Shown piece by piece: positions 6,697 through 12,643 of a stretch of 19,009 nt of DNA. The notes beneath the pieces were generated by a model that was not told the origin of the DNA, did no database searches, and worked only from the letters and a program-made list of their open reading frames with translations. Numbering within the stretch: position 1 is the first letter of the stretch; every line of letters begins with the position of its first letter. The position numbers and the translations under genes were made by a program. This DNA is from CAYGLV01 sp964351025 (GTDB taxonomy: Bacteria; Actinomycetota; Thermoleophilia; Gaiellales; Gaiellaceae), in the NCBI GenBank assembly GCA_964351025.1, contig CAYGLV010000047.1:1-19009 (forward strand). The letters run 5' to 3'.

Positions 6697-8505
6697 CTAC
6701 TCGCCGGCGTACAGCCTGTCGAGCTCGTCCGCGAAGTGCTGGGCGCAGACGCGGCGTTTGAGCTTGAGCGTCGGCGTGATCTCGCCCTCCTCCATCGAGA
6801 AGTCGCGCGGGAGGAGAAGGAACCGCTTCACCTGCTCGTAGCGAGAGCGGTCGGCATTGGCCTTGTCCACGACGCCCTGGATCAGCTCGCGGACCAGCTC
6901 GTTCCGCGCCAGCGCGGCCGGGGTCAGCTCGAGCCCCCGCTCGCCGGCCCATTTGCCGATCTCCTCGGCGTCGAGGGTGATCAGCGCGGCGACGTACGGC
7001 TTGCGGTCACCGACGACGAGCGCCTGGGAGACGAACTTCGAGGCCTTGAGGTCGTTCTCGATGTTCTGCGGCGAGACGTTCTTGCCGCCCGCCGTGACGA
7101 TGATGTCCTTCTTGCGGTCGGTGATCGTGACGAAGCCGTCGTCGGAGATCTCCGCGATGTCGCCGGTGCTCAGCCAACCGTCCTCGCCGAGCACGGCGGC
7201 CGTCGCCTCCGGGTCCTTGAAGTAGCCCTGGAAGACGGTGGGGCTCCGCACGAGCAGCTCGCCGTCCTCCGCGAGCCGCACCTCGGTGTTCGGCAGCGGC
7301 GGCCCGACCGTGCCGAAGCGGTAGCGCGAGAGCTGGTTCGTTGTCGCGGCGGTCGTGCATTCGGTCAGGCCGTAGCCTTCCATGATGCTGATGCCGAGCG
7401 CGTCGAAGAACTCGGCGATCTCGGGCGAGAGCGGCGCGCCACCGGAGATCGGTAGGCGCAGGCGTCCGCCGAGCCGGGCTTTGACTCTCTTGAACACGAG
7501 CGCGGCGGCCAGCCGGTGGGAGAGCGCGAGCAGGGGCGGCAGCGGCTTGCCGTCGCGCCGGAGCACGCTTTCGCGCCGACCGACGGCCAGCGCCCAGTCG
7601 ATCAGCTTCCGCTGCGCGCCGTGGGCCTCGTCGAATTTCGTGACGACGGCTGTATGGATCTTCTCGTAGACGCGAGGAACGCTCGGAAAGACGGTCGGCC
7701 GCACCTGCAGCAGGGCCGCGGCCACCTGAAGGGGGTCCGGCAGGAACGCGATCGTGAAGCCGCAGTACGGCCCCGAGAGGTGCATCAGGCGGCCGAAGTT
7801 GTGGGCGAGCGGCAGGTAGAGGAGCATCGTGTCGCCCGCAACCGTGAACTCCTCCAGCTCGTCGGCGACGGCCGTCATCGCGTAGTAGTTGCGGTGGCTG
7901 ATCATGCAGCCCTTGGGCGGCCCGGTCGTGCCGGAGGTGTAGATGTAGGTGAAGAGGTCTTCCTCGTCGATCGCCGCCTCCGCGTCCCCCAGCGCGCTCG
8001 GGTTGCGCGCTGCGAAGTCCACGCCTCTGGCCCTGAGACCGGGTAGGTCCTCGTAGGTGAGCACGTGCTGGAGGCCGGGCAGCTCGCCGTGCATCTGCTC
8101 GACCTCTGCGAGCTGCTCGGAGTCCTCGCAGAGGACTCCCACCGCTTCGGCGTGCGCGAGGATGTAGCCGGCGTCCTTCGCCGAGCTGTTGGCGTAGATC
8201 GGCACCGAGAGCGCCCCGACGCAGCCGAGTGCAAAATCGAAGAGCGCCCAATCGAGTGTCGTCTGGGCGAGGATGCAAAACGCGTCTCCCTTGCGGACGC
8301 CGAGCGCGAGCAGGCCGTTCGCGAGCTGCCGGACGCGCTCGTCCGCCTCCTCCCAGGTGACCGCGTGCCAGTGGTCGTCGTGCTGGACGAGGTAGGCAGG
8401 GTAGTCGCGTCGCTGCGCGATCGCGTCGTTCCAGAGGCGCGGGATCGTCCGCCTGCCGTCTACCGCCGGTGGCGCGGACGCGAGTGCGTGCGGCGTCTCG
8501 GTCAT
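6697..8505 (-). CDS. Long-chain fatty-acid-CoA ligase (AMP-forming), FadD15-like
   Basis: A 602-residue cytoplasmic or membrane-associated adenylate-forming enzyme that activates fatty acids to acyl-CoA using ATP. Seen: the phosphate-binding loop YTSGTTGPPKG (residues about 189-199); the GYGLTE motif; STGD with the hinge TDRKKDIIVTAGGKNVSP; and the C-terminal lysine region ITPTLKLKRR that completes the second half-reaction. Length and the QNIENDLKASKFVSQALVVG segment match the long-chain ACSL/FadD15 branch better than acetyl-CoA synthetases. The ATG at 8505 was chosen because the frame upstream to 8595 has no family similarity; no strong ribosome site is visible. It is convergent with the NlpC/P60 gene and divergent from the Ku remnant. 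Chain-length preference cannot be told from sequence. Confidence 0.92.
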   Translation of the reverse strand: MTETPHALASAPPAVDGRRTIPRLWNDAIAQRRDYPAYLVQHDDHWHAVTWEEADERVRQLANGLLALGVRKGDAFCILAQTTLDWALFDFALGCVGALSVPIYANSSAKDAGYILAHAEAVGVLCEDSEQLAEVEQMHGELPGLQHVLTYEDLPGLRARGVDFAARNPSALGDAEAAIDEEDLFTYIYTSGTTGPPKGCMISHRNYYAMTAVADELEEFTVAGDTMLLYLPLAHNFGRLMHLSGPYCGFTIAFLPDPLQVAAALLQVRPTVFPSVPRVYEKIHTAVVTKFDEAHGAQRKLIDWALAVGRRESVLRRDGKPLPPLLALSHRLAAALVFKRVKARLGGRLRLPISGGAPLSPEIAEFFDALGISIMEGYGLTECTTAATTNQLSRYRFGTVGPPLPNTEVRLAEDGELLVRSPTVFQGYFKDPEATAAVLGEDGWLSTGDIAEISDDGFVTITDRKKDIIVTAGGKNVSPQNIENDLKASKFVSQALVVGDRKPYVAALITLDAEEIGKWAGERGLELTPAALARNELVRELIQGVVDKANADRSRYEQVKRFLLLPRDFSMEEGEITPTLKLKRRVCAQHFADELDRLYAGE

Positions 8506-8667
8506 CGGGCAGAGCTTACTCGCGCGGACGGGAGGGATCCGCCTCGCGGGCGAGAATCGGACTAGTCCATCCTGACCACACTCTGACTGGATCACATGCG
8601 TACGACCTAGCGCGACGTCGAGGCCGGCGAGATCGTCAAGGGCTGGGAGGTCGCCAAGGGGCAGTTC

Positions 8668-9288
8668 GTGCTCGTCGAGGAGTCCGACCCCGAGGCGCTC
8701 GAGGGCGCCGACGACTCGCGCGCGATCGAGATCACGCGCTTCGTCCCGCTCGCAGATGTGGATCCGGTCTACTTCGATCGCACGTACCTCCTTGTCCCCG
8801 CCGCGGCGCCCGCCGCCCGGCGGCCCTATGCGCTGCTGCTCCCGGCAATGCGGGAGTCGGGGACCGCCGCGCTCGGCCGCTTCGTGCGCGCAGGCAAAGA
8901 GTCGCTCTGCCTGGTTCGAGCGAAGGGCGACGCGCTTGCGCTCGAGACTCTCTTCCTCGCCGAGGACGTCTACTCGCAGGCCGAGATCGGGGAGGCCGTC
9001 GAGGGGGTCGCGGGCAAGGAGGCGGAGCTGGAGCTGGCGCGGCAGGTGATCGCGAGCCTCGCCGGGGAGTTCGAGCCTGCGGCGCTCGTCGGCGAGTACC
9101 GGCGCGATCTGCGCGCCCTGCTCGAGGCGAAGCTCCGTGGCGAGGAGATCGTCACGCCTGAGCCGGTCGCCGACGTGCCCGTGCTCGACCTGATGGAGGC
9201 GCTGCGGCGCTCGGTGGCGGCTGCGAAGGAGCCGGCCGAGACACCGAAGGCGGCCGCGAAGCGGCGCGCTCGCGCACCATCCGCCTGA
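8668..9288 (+). CDS. ku: Non-homologous end-joining protein Ku, 5'-truncated (probable pseudogene)
   Basis: Ku forms a ring on DNA ends and recruits LigD in bacterial NHEJ. Family sequence is readable in this frame from 8611: DVEAGEIVKGWEVAKGQF, then SRAIEITRFVPLADVDPVYFDRTY, RRPYALLLPAMRESG, LAEDVYSQAEI and YRRDLRALLEAKLRGEEI, ending in a Lys/Ala-rich tail. The first ~55 residues of normal Ku (the start of the beta-barrel, usually IWxGxIxFGLVxVPV) are absent. In frame, an ATG at 8596 runs into TAG at 8608-8610. The listed start is a GTG at 8668 with a chance AAGGGG 6 nt upstream, which would give 206 residues against about 270 for family members. No Ku N-terminus was seen in the other frames of 8506-8667. 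Either the gene is decayed or the assembly joins wrongly here. No ligD is in the window. Confidence 0.75.
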   Translation: MLVEESDPEALEGADDSRAIEITRFVPLADVDPVYFDRTYLLVPAAAPAARRPYALLLPAMRESGTAALGRFVRAGKESLCLVRAKGDALALETLFLAEDVYSQAEIGEAVEGVAGKEAELELARQVIASLAGEFEPAALVGEYRRDLRALLEAKLRGEEIVTPEPVADVPVLDLMEALRRSVAAAKEPAETPKAAAKRRARAPSA

Positions 9289-9301
9289 CCGCCCGAGAAG
9301 G

Positions 9302-9338
9302 CCTCGAGCGGCTCGTGCCGCTCGAGGAGAGACGTCTC
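9302..9338. terminator. 11-bp hairpin plus adjacent palindrome between convergent genes
   Basis: CCTCGAGCGGC (9302-9312) pairs perfectly with GCCGCTCGAGG (9317-9327) across the loop TCGT. The 10-bp palindrome GAGACGTCTC follows at 9329-9338. They fill the 63-bp gap between the Ku remnant and the convergent 56-residue gene. No T tract follows on either strand, so a bidirectional terminator role is inference. Confidence 0.45.
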
Positions 9339-9351
9339 ACCCGTGCTCTGG

Positions 9352-9522
9352 CTAGCTCGCCTTGGCCACGCTTCCGATCGCTTCGAGCTGCGCCTGGAAG
9401 AGTGTCTTGTCGATCTTGCCCTGGTAGATCGGCACGCCTTCCTGAATGCACAGCCGGATGACCTCTTGCCGGTCGATCCCGAGCTCCTTGGACAGCTCTT
9501 CCGGGGTGAGATGGTTTGGCAT
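9352..9522 (-). CDS. Small 56-residue helix-turn-helix-like protein
   Basis: A short gene read directly from the minus strand: ATG at 9522-9520, 56 codons, TAG at 9354-9352. The ribosome site GGAGGAG (9532-9526) lies 3-4 nt before the ATG, which strongly supports translation. The protein starts MPNHLTPEELSKELG and contains IDRQEVIRLCIQEGV, then PIYQGKIDKTLF, ending SVAKAS. The pattern of a short helix, a turn at the GIDRQ segment, a second helix and a short strand resembles a MerR/excisionase-type winged HTH, as in small DNA-binding adaptors. The DNA-binding role is inferred from this pattern only. Its 5' leader holds a promoter, a nine-codon mini-ORF and a terminator hairpin (separate entries). 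It is convergent with the Ku remnant and downstream of the NIF3-family gene. I do not recognise a named family. Confidence 0.75.
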   Translation of the reverse strand: MPNHLTPEELSKELGIDRQEVIRLCIQEGVPIYQGKIDKTLFQAQLEAIGSVAKAS

Positions 9523-9545
9523 CTGCTCCTCCGTTTCGTGAGACG

Positions 9546-9581
9546 AAAAAGCCCGCCGGCGCGAGTGCGCTCAGACGGGCT
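9546..9581 (-). terminator. Intrinsic terminator / possible attenuator in the leader of the 56-residue gene
   Basis: On the minus strand AGCCCG (9581-9576) pairs with CGGGCT (9555-9550), with an inner GCGC/GCGC stem, and TTTTT follows (9550-9546). A second small hairpin, TTTCGT/ACGAAA across 3 nt, occupies 9548-9534, and the ribosome site comes immediately after it. The hairpin may end transcription of the upstream NIF3 gene, or act as an attenuator for the small gene. Confidence 0.6.
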
Positions 9582-9611
9582 CGATCATCCCCTCGTTTGT
9601 CGTTCCCGGAA

Positions 9612-9641
9612 TCAACGGGCCGGGATCCCCAAAATCTCCAT
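9612..9641 (-). other. Nine-codon mini-ORF in the leader (MEILGIPAR)
   Basis: On the minus strand an ATG (9641-9639) opens MEILGIPAR and closes with TGA (9614-9612). The ATG lies about 2-3 nt from the transcription start predicted by the -10 at 9655-9650, so it could be translated leaderless. GGAG also stands a few bases upstream. It may be a leader peptide, but a 9-codon frame can arise by chance. Confidence 0.3.
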
Positions 9642-9649
9642 CGACTCCA

Positions 9650-9678
9650 AGAATACTCGCGCCGCCCGACGCTCGCAA
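9650..9678 (-). promoter_or_regulatory. Promoter for the leader and 56-residue gene
   Basis: On the minus strand TTGCGA (9678-9673) and TATTCT (9655-9650) are separated by exactly 17 bp, the best -35/-10 match in this part of the window. Transcription would start near 9643 and make a leader of about 120 nt before the ATG at 9522. The promoter lies just after the stop of the NIF3-family gene. Confidence 0.5.
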
Positions 9679-9712
9679 CGGACCTCTCCTCGCGCTCGGA
9701 GATCGAGGCGCG

Positions 9713-10456
9713 CTAGACGGGGTTCTCGACGTCGAGGTACTCCCAGTCGAGGTCGAAGCGCTCTGCGATCCGCGCGGTGAGAGCCTGCACGCCCAGCCGT
9801 TCGGTCGCGTGGTGGCCGGCGGCGACGAAGTGAACGCCGAGCTCGCGCGCCGCTTGCAGGCTCGGCTCCTCTGGCTCCCCGGTGAGGAAGAGGTCGTAGC
9901 CCTCGTGCGCCGCCTGGACGAGGTCGTGGCCCGCCGCGCCGGTCGAGATGGCGACGCGCTCGATCCGCTCGGGCCCGTGTGGGAAGACGAGCGGCTCCCG
10001 AGCGATCACCGAGCGCAGGCGGATGAGGAAGTCGTCTAGGCCGCACGGCTCGTCCAGCCGGCCGCCGCTCCCGACCCCGCCAAAGGATCTCTCCGGCTCG
10101 ATCCCGAGCGCCCGCGCGAGCTGGGCGTTGTTGCCGACCTCGGGGTGGGCGTCGAGCGCCAGGTGGTAGGCGAGCAGCGTCAGGTCGGCGCCGAAGAGCG
10201 CTTCGAGCCGGCCGCGCAAACGGCGGTCCACCACAAGTGGCTCGTTCCGCCAGAAGAGCCCGTGGTGGACGACGAGGAGCTGCGCACCCGCGTTTGCTGC
10301 TCGCTCGACGAGCTCGAGCGAGCAGGAGACGCCGCAGGCGATCCTCGTGACCTCGTCGGCGCCGACGACCTGGAGCCCGGGCATGCCGAACTCGGGGAAG
10401 CGCTCGACCTCGAGCAGCTCGTTGGCGAACGCGACGATCTCGTCTCGCTGGGCCAT
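9713..10456 (-). CDS. NIF3-like dinuclear metal-centre hexameric protein (DUF34/NIF3 family)
   Basis: A 247-residue cytoplasmic protein of the widely conserved NIF3/YbgI family, often labelled GTP cyclohydrolase I type 2; the physiological role of the family is unsettled. Metal-ligand motifs are in the expected order: H64-H65 in LLVVHHGLFW, H98 and D102 in YHLALDAHPEVGNNAQLA, and the C-terminal H215-H216 with E219 in AAGHHATERLG. The TGEPEEPSLQAARE segment matches the family's conserved region before the last motif. Length is that of the short form, without the inserted PII-like domain found in longer homologues. The ATG at 10456 begins with the family-like helix. It is divergent from the secreted repeat protein, with 74 bp between. 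Confidence 0.88.
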   Translation of the reverse strand: MAQRDEIVAFANELLEVERFPEFGMPGLQVVGADEVTRIACGVSCSLELVERAANAGAQLLVVHHGLFWRNEPLVVDRRLRGRLEALFGADLTLLAYHLALDAHPEVGNNAQLARALGIEPERSFGGVGSGGRLDEPCGLDDFLIRLRSVIAREPLVFPHGPERIERVAISTGAAGHDLVQAAHEGYDLFLTGEPEEPSLQAARELGVHFVAAGHHATERLGVQALTARIAERFDLDWEYLDVENPV

Positions 10457-10494
10457 GGGCAGCGATTCTACGGCCGCGTGACCAAGATTGGCCG

Positions 10495-10523
10495 TTGCCC
10501 CGCCTCGAGCTCGTGCTTAGGGT
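10495..10523 (+). promoter_or_regulatory. Promoter of the secreted two-repeat protein gene
   Basis: TTGCCC (10495-10500) and TAGGGT (10518-10523) are 17 bp apart. The ATG at 10531 follows the -10 by 7 nt, so the mRNA should start at or next to the start codon. The overlapping GGTGAG could instead be read as a ribosome site if transcription begins further upstream. Confidence 0.5.
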
Positions 10524-10530
10524 GAGCGAC

Positions 10531-11076
10531 ATGAAGCGTCTGCTCCTCCTCGGCCTGCTCGCGATGCTCGTGGTCGCAGCGTCGGCCTCGGCCCGCGGCA
10601 CGGGCTTCGTCACCCTCAAGCCGGGCGACGAACTCGACGTCCTCGGCACGAAGATCCTCTGCCAGATCACGCAGGAGGGTCCCGGCGAGAAGGCGATCGC
10701 CTGCTTCAAGGCCGACAGGAAGGGCCCGATCCCGGGCTCCTACGCCGTCGGTCTCACGCAGAAGGGCGGCGTCGCGGCCTGGCGGATCGACGCCAAGCGC
10801 AGCCCGCAGCCGGTCTACACCCGCAAGCTGTCCGCGACGCAGAAGCGGATCAAGGTGAAGGTGAAGCAGGCCACGCGGATCAAGGGCACGACGCTCGACT
10901 GCGCGGTCGTCCTCTCCGGGACCAAGAACGACGAGGAGACGATCTACTGCTCGCGTGACGACAAGGTCGGGCCGATCGTCGGCTCCTACGCGGTGCTGAT
11001 GAGCGATTCGATGGTCGCGGTCGGCAGGATCAAGGCCGACCGCTCGACGACGATCGTCTGGACGAAGAAGCACTGA
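10531..11076 (+). CDS. Secreted hypothetical protein with two internal Cys-pair repeats
   Basis: A 181-residue protein with a signal peptide (MKRLLLLGLLAMLVVAASAS, cleavage near residue 21). The mature part is an internal duplication. Repeat A is about residues 44-98 and repeat B about 124-180. Both show a first Cys (C44; C124), a second Cys 14 or 16 residues on (C58; C140), then GPIxGSYAV, an R-I-x-A-x-R-S pattern, and a final V-x-T-(R/K)-K. The paired cysteines suggest one disulfide per repeat outside the cell. The charge is basic (many Lys/Arg). The ATG at 10531 was chosen because it starts the signal peptide; a TTG at 10495 is in frame but lies in the promoter. It ends 1 bp from the convergent gene's stop. 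I do not recognise the family; no function is proposed. Confidence 0.8.
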   Translation: MKRLLLLGLLAMLVVAASASARGTGFVTLKPGDELDVLGTKILCQITQEGPGEKAIACFKADRKGPIPGSYAVGLTQKGGVAAWRIDAKRSPQPVYTRKLSATQKRIKVKVKQATRIKGTTLDCAVVLSGTKNDEETIYCSRDDKVGPIVGSYAVLMSDSMVAVGRIKADRSTTIVWTKKH

Positions 11077-11077
11077 G

Positions 11078-11488
11078 CTACAGGGAGCGCTCGAGCAGGA
11101 CGAGCGTGAAGTCGTACCCCTCGGCGCGTGCTGTCTCCTCGAGTGCGCGGCGAACGGCCGCGTAGTCGAAGCGGTAGTCGTAGCGCTTCCCGAAGTAGCT
11201 CGACTGCTCCGCGATCGTTCCGGTGCGCTCCTTGCCCTTGAGGCGCGTCGTCTCGGCCTTCACGTCGAGCCCGCCGACGAGGCCGGCGCTCGACTCCTTC
11301 AGCAGCTCGAAGAGGCGCACTTCGCGGCGCTCGTCGTCGACACGGACGCGGGCCCGGTAGACGAGCTTCTGGCGCGAGAGGAGCGTCTTCCGCTCTGCGA
11401 GCACGGCCTCGAGCGAGAGCGTTCCGTCGCGCCGCGGCTCGAACGTGGCCGGTAGCCCGAAGTCGAGCGTGGGGATGCGAGCATGCAT
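11078..11488 (-). CDS. Conserved-looking hypothetical protein, 136 aa
   Basis: A 136-residue, cysteine-free, charged protein without signal peptide or membrane segment, so probably cytoplasmic. It opens with THE segment IPTLDFGLPATFEP, has alternating beta-strand-like stretches (LVYRARVRVDDERREVRLFELLKES), a Gly-rich turn (SAGLVGG), and a C-terminal half EQSSYFGKRYDYRFDYAAV followed by a helix and a last strand. An alpha/beta fold is likely, but I cannot name the family. Codon use matches the neighbours. The ATG at 11488 has no clear ribosome site, though a consensus TTGACA lies upstream. The stop is 1 bp from the stop of the convergent secreted protein, and the gene lies downstream of mazF on the same strand with a 57-bp gap. 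Confidence 0.65.
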   Translation of the reverse strand: MHARIPTLDFGLPATFEPRRDGTLSLEAVLAERKTLLSRQKLVYRARVRVDDERREVRLFELLKESSAGLVGGLDVKAETTRLKGKERTGTIAEQSSYFGKRYDYRFDYAAVRRALEETARAEGYDFTLVLLERSL

Positions 11489-11503
11489 GTGGCGGCCGCC
11501 GCG

Positions 11504-11532
11504 ATGCTCGCCAGCCGGCGTCCCGTTGTCAA
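11504..11532 (-). promoter_or_regulatory. Candidate promoter of the 136-residue hypothetical gene
   Basis: On the minus strand a perfect TTGACA (11532-11527) is followed after 17 bp by GAGCAT (11509-11504). The -35 is consensus, the -10 poor (3 of 6). It sits between the mazF stop and the ATG at 11488, giving a predicted leader of about 10 nt. Confidence 0.35.
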
Positions 11533-11545
11533 TGGCACAACAGCA

Positions 11546-11866
11546 CTACGCGTGAGGGCGGCAGCCGGTGGCGCGATTCAGCGCCACGCAGACCTCGCTC
11601 AGCCGCGTTGCCGAGAGCCTGCAGATCCGCGTGACGAACCGTGCCTTCCGTAGGAGTTGCACGTTGTCGAGGCTCAGGACGCATTCCGCCGGCATGCCGT
11701 CCTCGCAACCGAGCGGCACCTCGGTCGGAAGTCCCCGGATCGTTCGCGTGGCCGGAACGGAGACCAGCCGCGTCAGCAGCGGGATCGCCGTATCACGCGT
11801 GAGCACGAGGTACGGGCGCCTACCGGATCCGGGAACGTCGACCCACCACATCTCACCACGCCTCAT
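11546..11866 (-). CDS. mazF: MazF/PemK-family endoribonuclease toxin
   Basis: A 106-residue toxin of the MazF type, expected to cut single-stranded RNA at short sequences and arrest growth when not bound by antitoxin. Seen: the N-terminal MRRGEMWWVDVPGSGRRPYLVLTRD (given here as family-diagnostic segments RRGEMWWVD and RRPYLVLTRD), the strand LVSVPATRTIRGLPTEVPL with the conserved Arg/Thr region, and LSLDNVQLLRKARF, the usual C-terminal helix lead-in. The ATG at 11866 was chosen over an upstream in-frame start at 11899 because GGGAGG stands 6 nt before it and the family begins at MRRGE. It overlaps the antitoxin gene by 14 bp, the normal toxin-antitoxin coupling. Confidence 0.9.
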   Translation of the reverse strand: MRRGEMWWVDVPGSGRRPYLVLTRDTAIPLLTRLVSVPATRTIRGLPTEVPLGCEDGMPAECVLSLDNVQLLRKARFVTRICRLSATRLSEVCVALNRATGCRPHA

Positions 11867-12134
11867 GTCCGGCCTCCCGCTCCTCCTCGTCAAGGGCACG
11901 GGCAGTCTCGATCGCTGCCCAGTCGCTCCACGGGTGGTCTTCCTGCGGAATCCGCCCGTACCCGTCGAGGATCAGCCGATCGATCTCGGCGTCGCGGTCG
12001 GCGGCCGTGAACCGCTCGACGGCCTCCCTGATGACCTGCGATCTTGAGACGCGGCGTCGCTCCGCCTGCCGGTCGAGCAGGGTGAGCAGGTCGTCCGACA
12101 GCTGCACGAGCACCTGGCGTCTCGCCATCGCCAT
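11853..12134 (-). CDS. Ribbon-helix-helix (CopG-type) antitoxin
   Basis: A 93-residue (91 if the second ATG is used) partner of the MazF toxin. The N-terminal part, RRQVLVQLSDDLLTLLDRQAE followed by RRRVSRSQVIREAVERF (two adjacent segments), is a classic ribbon-helix-helix: the strand QVLVQL contacts DNA, with helices 2 and 3 after it. The acidic C-terminus (EDHPWSDWAAIETARALDEEE) should wrap and block the toxin. Two ATGs, at 12134 and 12128, lie 6 bp apart. A CATAAT -10-like box (12140-12135) ends just before the first, so the second could be a leaderless start. The gene begins 15 bp after the ssb stop and may also be read from the ssb promoter. GCCAT repeats over the start suggest autoregulation. 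Confidence 0.85.
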   Translation of the reverse strand: MAMARRQVLVQLSDDLLTLLDRQAERRRVSRSQVIREAVERFTAADRDAEIDRLILDGYGRIPQEDHPWSDWAAIETARALDEEEREAGHEAW

Positions 12135-12146
12135 ATTATGCCATAT
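12124..12146 (-). promoter_or_regulatory. Possible antitoxin operator and -10 box
   Basis: On the plus strand GCCATAT occurs at 12130-12136 and again at 12140-12146, a 10-bp period, with a further GCCAT at 12124-12128. RHH repressors commonly bind tandem repeats spaced by about one helical turn. The AT-rich run overlaps both candidate start codons and a minus-strand CATAAT -10-like box. No matching -35 was found. Confidence 0.35.
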
Positions 12147-12149
12147 GCT

Positions 12150-12455
12150 TCAGTCGCCCGGTGGGGTCAGGAACTCGACGTTCGCGGCGACCACCTCGAT
12201 CGAGCTTCGTTTCTTTCCTTCCTCTTCCCACGAGCGCGAGCGCAGCCTGCCGTCCACGGCGACACGCTTGCCCTTTGCCAGGAACCGGGTGCAGGCGTCG
12301 GCCTGCTTGTTCCAGGCCGCGACGCGGACGAAGTCGGCCTGCTCGCTTCCGGGCCGGTCGACGGCGAGCAGGAAGCTCGCGACGCGCTTCTCCTCGCCGA
12401 CCTCCTTCAGCTCGACGTCGGTCGCGAGGTTGCCGATCAGCGTGACGTTGTTCAC
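12150..12455 (-). CDS. ssb: Short single-stranded DNA-binding protein (SSB paralogue without acidic tail)
   Basis: A 101-residue OB-fold protein that binds single-stranded DNA. Seen: VNNVTLIGNLATDVELKEVG (strand 1 of the fold), the VASFLLAVDR strand, the DFVRVAAWNKQADACTRFL core (typically x-x-V-x-x-W-x-x-x-A), GKRVAVDGRLRSRSW and IEVVAANVEFL. The GTG at 12455 was chosen because AGGAGGAG lies right before it and because NNVTLIGN is the family N-terminus; the frame upstream to 12482 is not family-like. The protein stops right after the OB fold, so the glycine-rich linker and acidic DDDIPF-type tip that recruit repair partners are missing. A full-length housekeeping SSB is probably encoded elsewhere. 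It is divergent from tRNA-Pro and followed 15 bp later by the antitoxin gene. Confidence 0.85.
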   Translation of the reverse strand: MNNVTLIGNLATDVELKEVGEEKRVASFLLAVDRPGSEQADFVRVAAWNKQADACTRFLAKGKRVAVDGRLRSRSWEEEGKKRSSIEVVAANVEFLTPPGD

Positions 12456-12535
12456 AGCTCCTCCTGTTGGCGGTGGAGACAACGTAGCGGCCGAGGTGTG
12501 CCGGGACTGTGCCGACTCGCTAACCTTTCCCCGCC

Positions 12536-12609
12536 CGGGGTGTGGCGCAGCCTGGTAGCGCGCTCCGTTCGGGTCGGAGAGGTCCCCAGTTCGAATCTGG
12601 GCACCCCGA
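12536..12609 (+). tRNA. tRNA-Pro (anticodon CGG)
   Basis: All arms fold. The acceptor is CGGGGTG (12536-12542) with CACCCCG (12602-12608) and discriminator A at 12609. The D stem is GCGC/GCGC. The anticodon stem is CTCCG (12563-12567) with CGGAG (12575-12579), and the loop TTCGGGT gives anticodon CGG at 12570-12572. The T stem is CCCAG/CTGGG with the loop TTCGAAT. The terminal CCA is not encoded. It reads the codon CCG, a preferred proline codon in such GC-rich genomes. A TAACCT box at 12521-12526 may be its -10. Confidence 0.96.
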
Positions 12610-12612
12610 TAG

Positions 12613-12642
12613 GCGGCGGGGCCCCGAGAGGGGCCCCGCCGC
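12613..12642. terminator. 13-bp perfect GC hairpin after tRNA-Pro
   Basis: GCGGCGGGGCCCC (12613-12625) pairs without mismatch to GGGGCCCCGCCGC (12630-12642) across a GAGA loop, a GNRA tetraloop. It begins 4 nt after the tRNA and ends 1 bp before the stop codon of the convergent MFS gene, so it can serve transcription from both sides. No T run follows, as is common in high-GC actinobacteria. Confidence 0.6.
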
Positions 12643-12643
12643 G

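Noticed and set aside
8596..8610. Ku translated from ATG 8596 by readthrough of TAG or with a recoded residue
   Set aside because: No ribosome site, no SECIS or pyrrolysine context, and even readthrough would leave the Ku N-terminus missing.
12536..12609. tRNA-Pro as an integration (att) site
   Set aside because: No integrase in the window and no repeat of the tRNA 3' end was found downstream.
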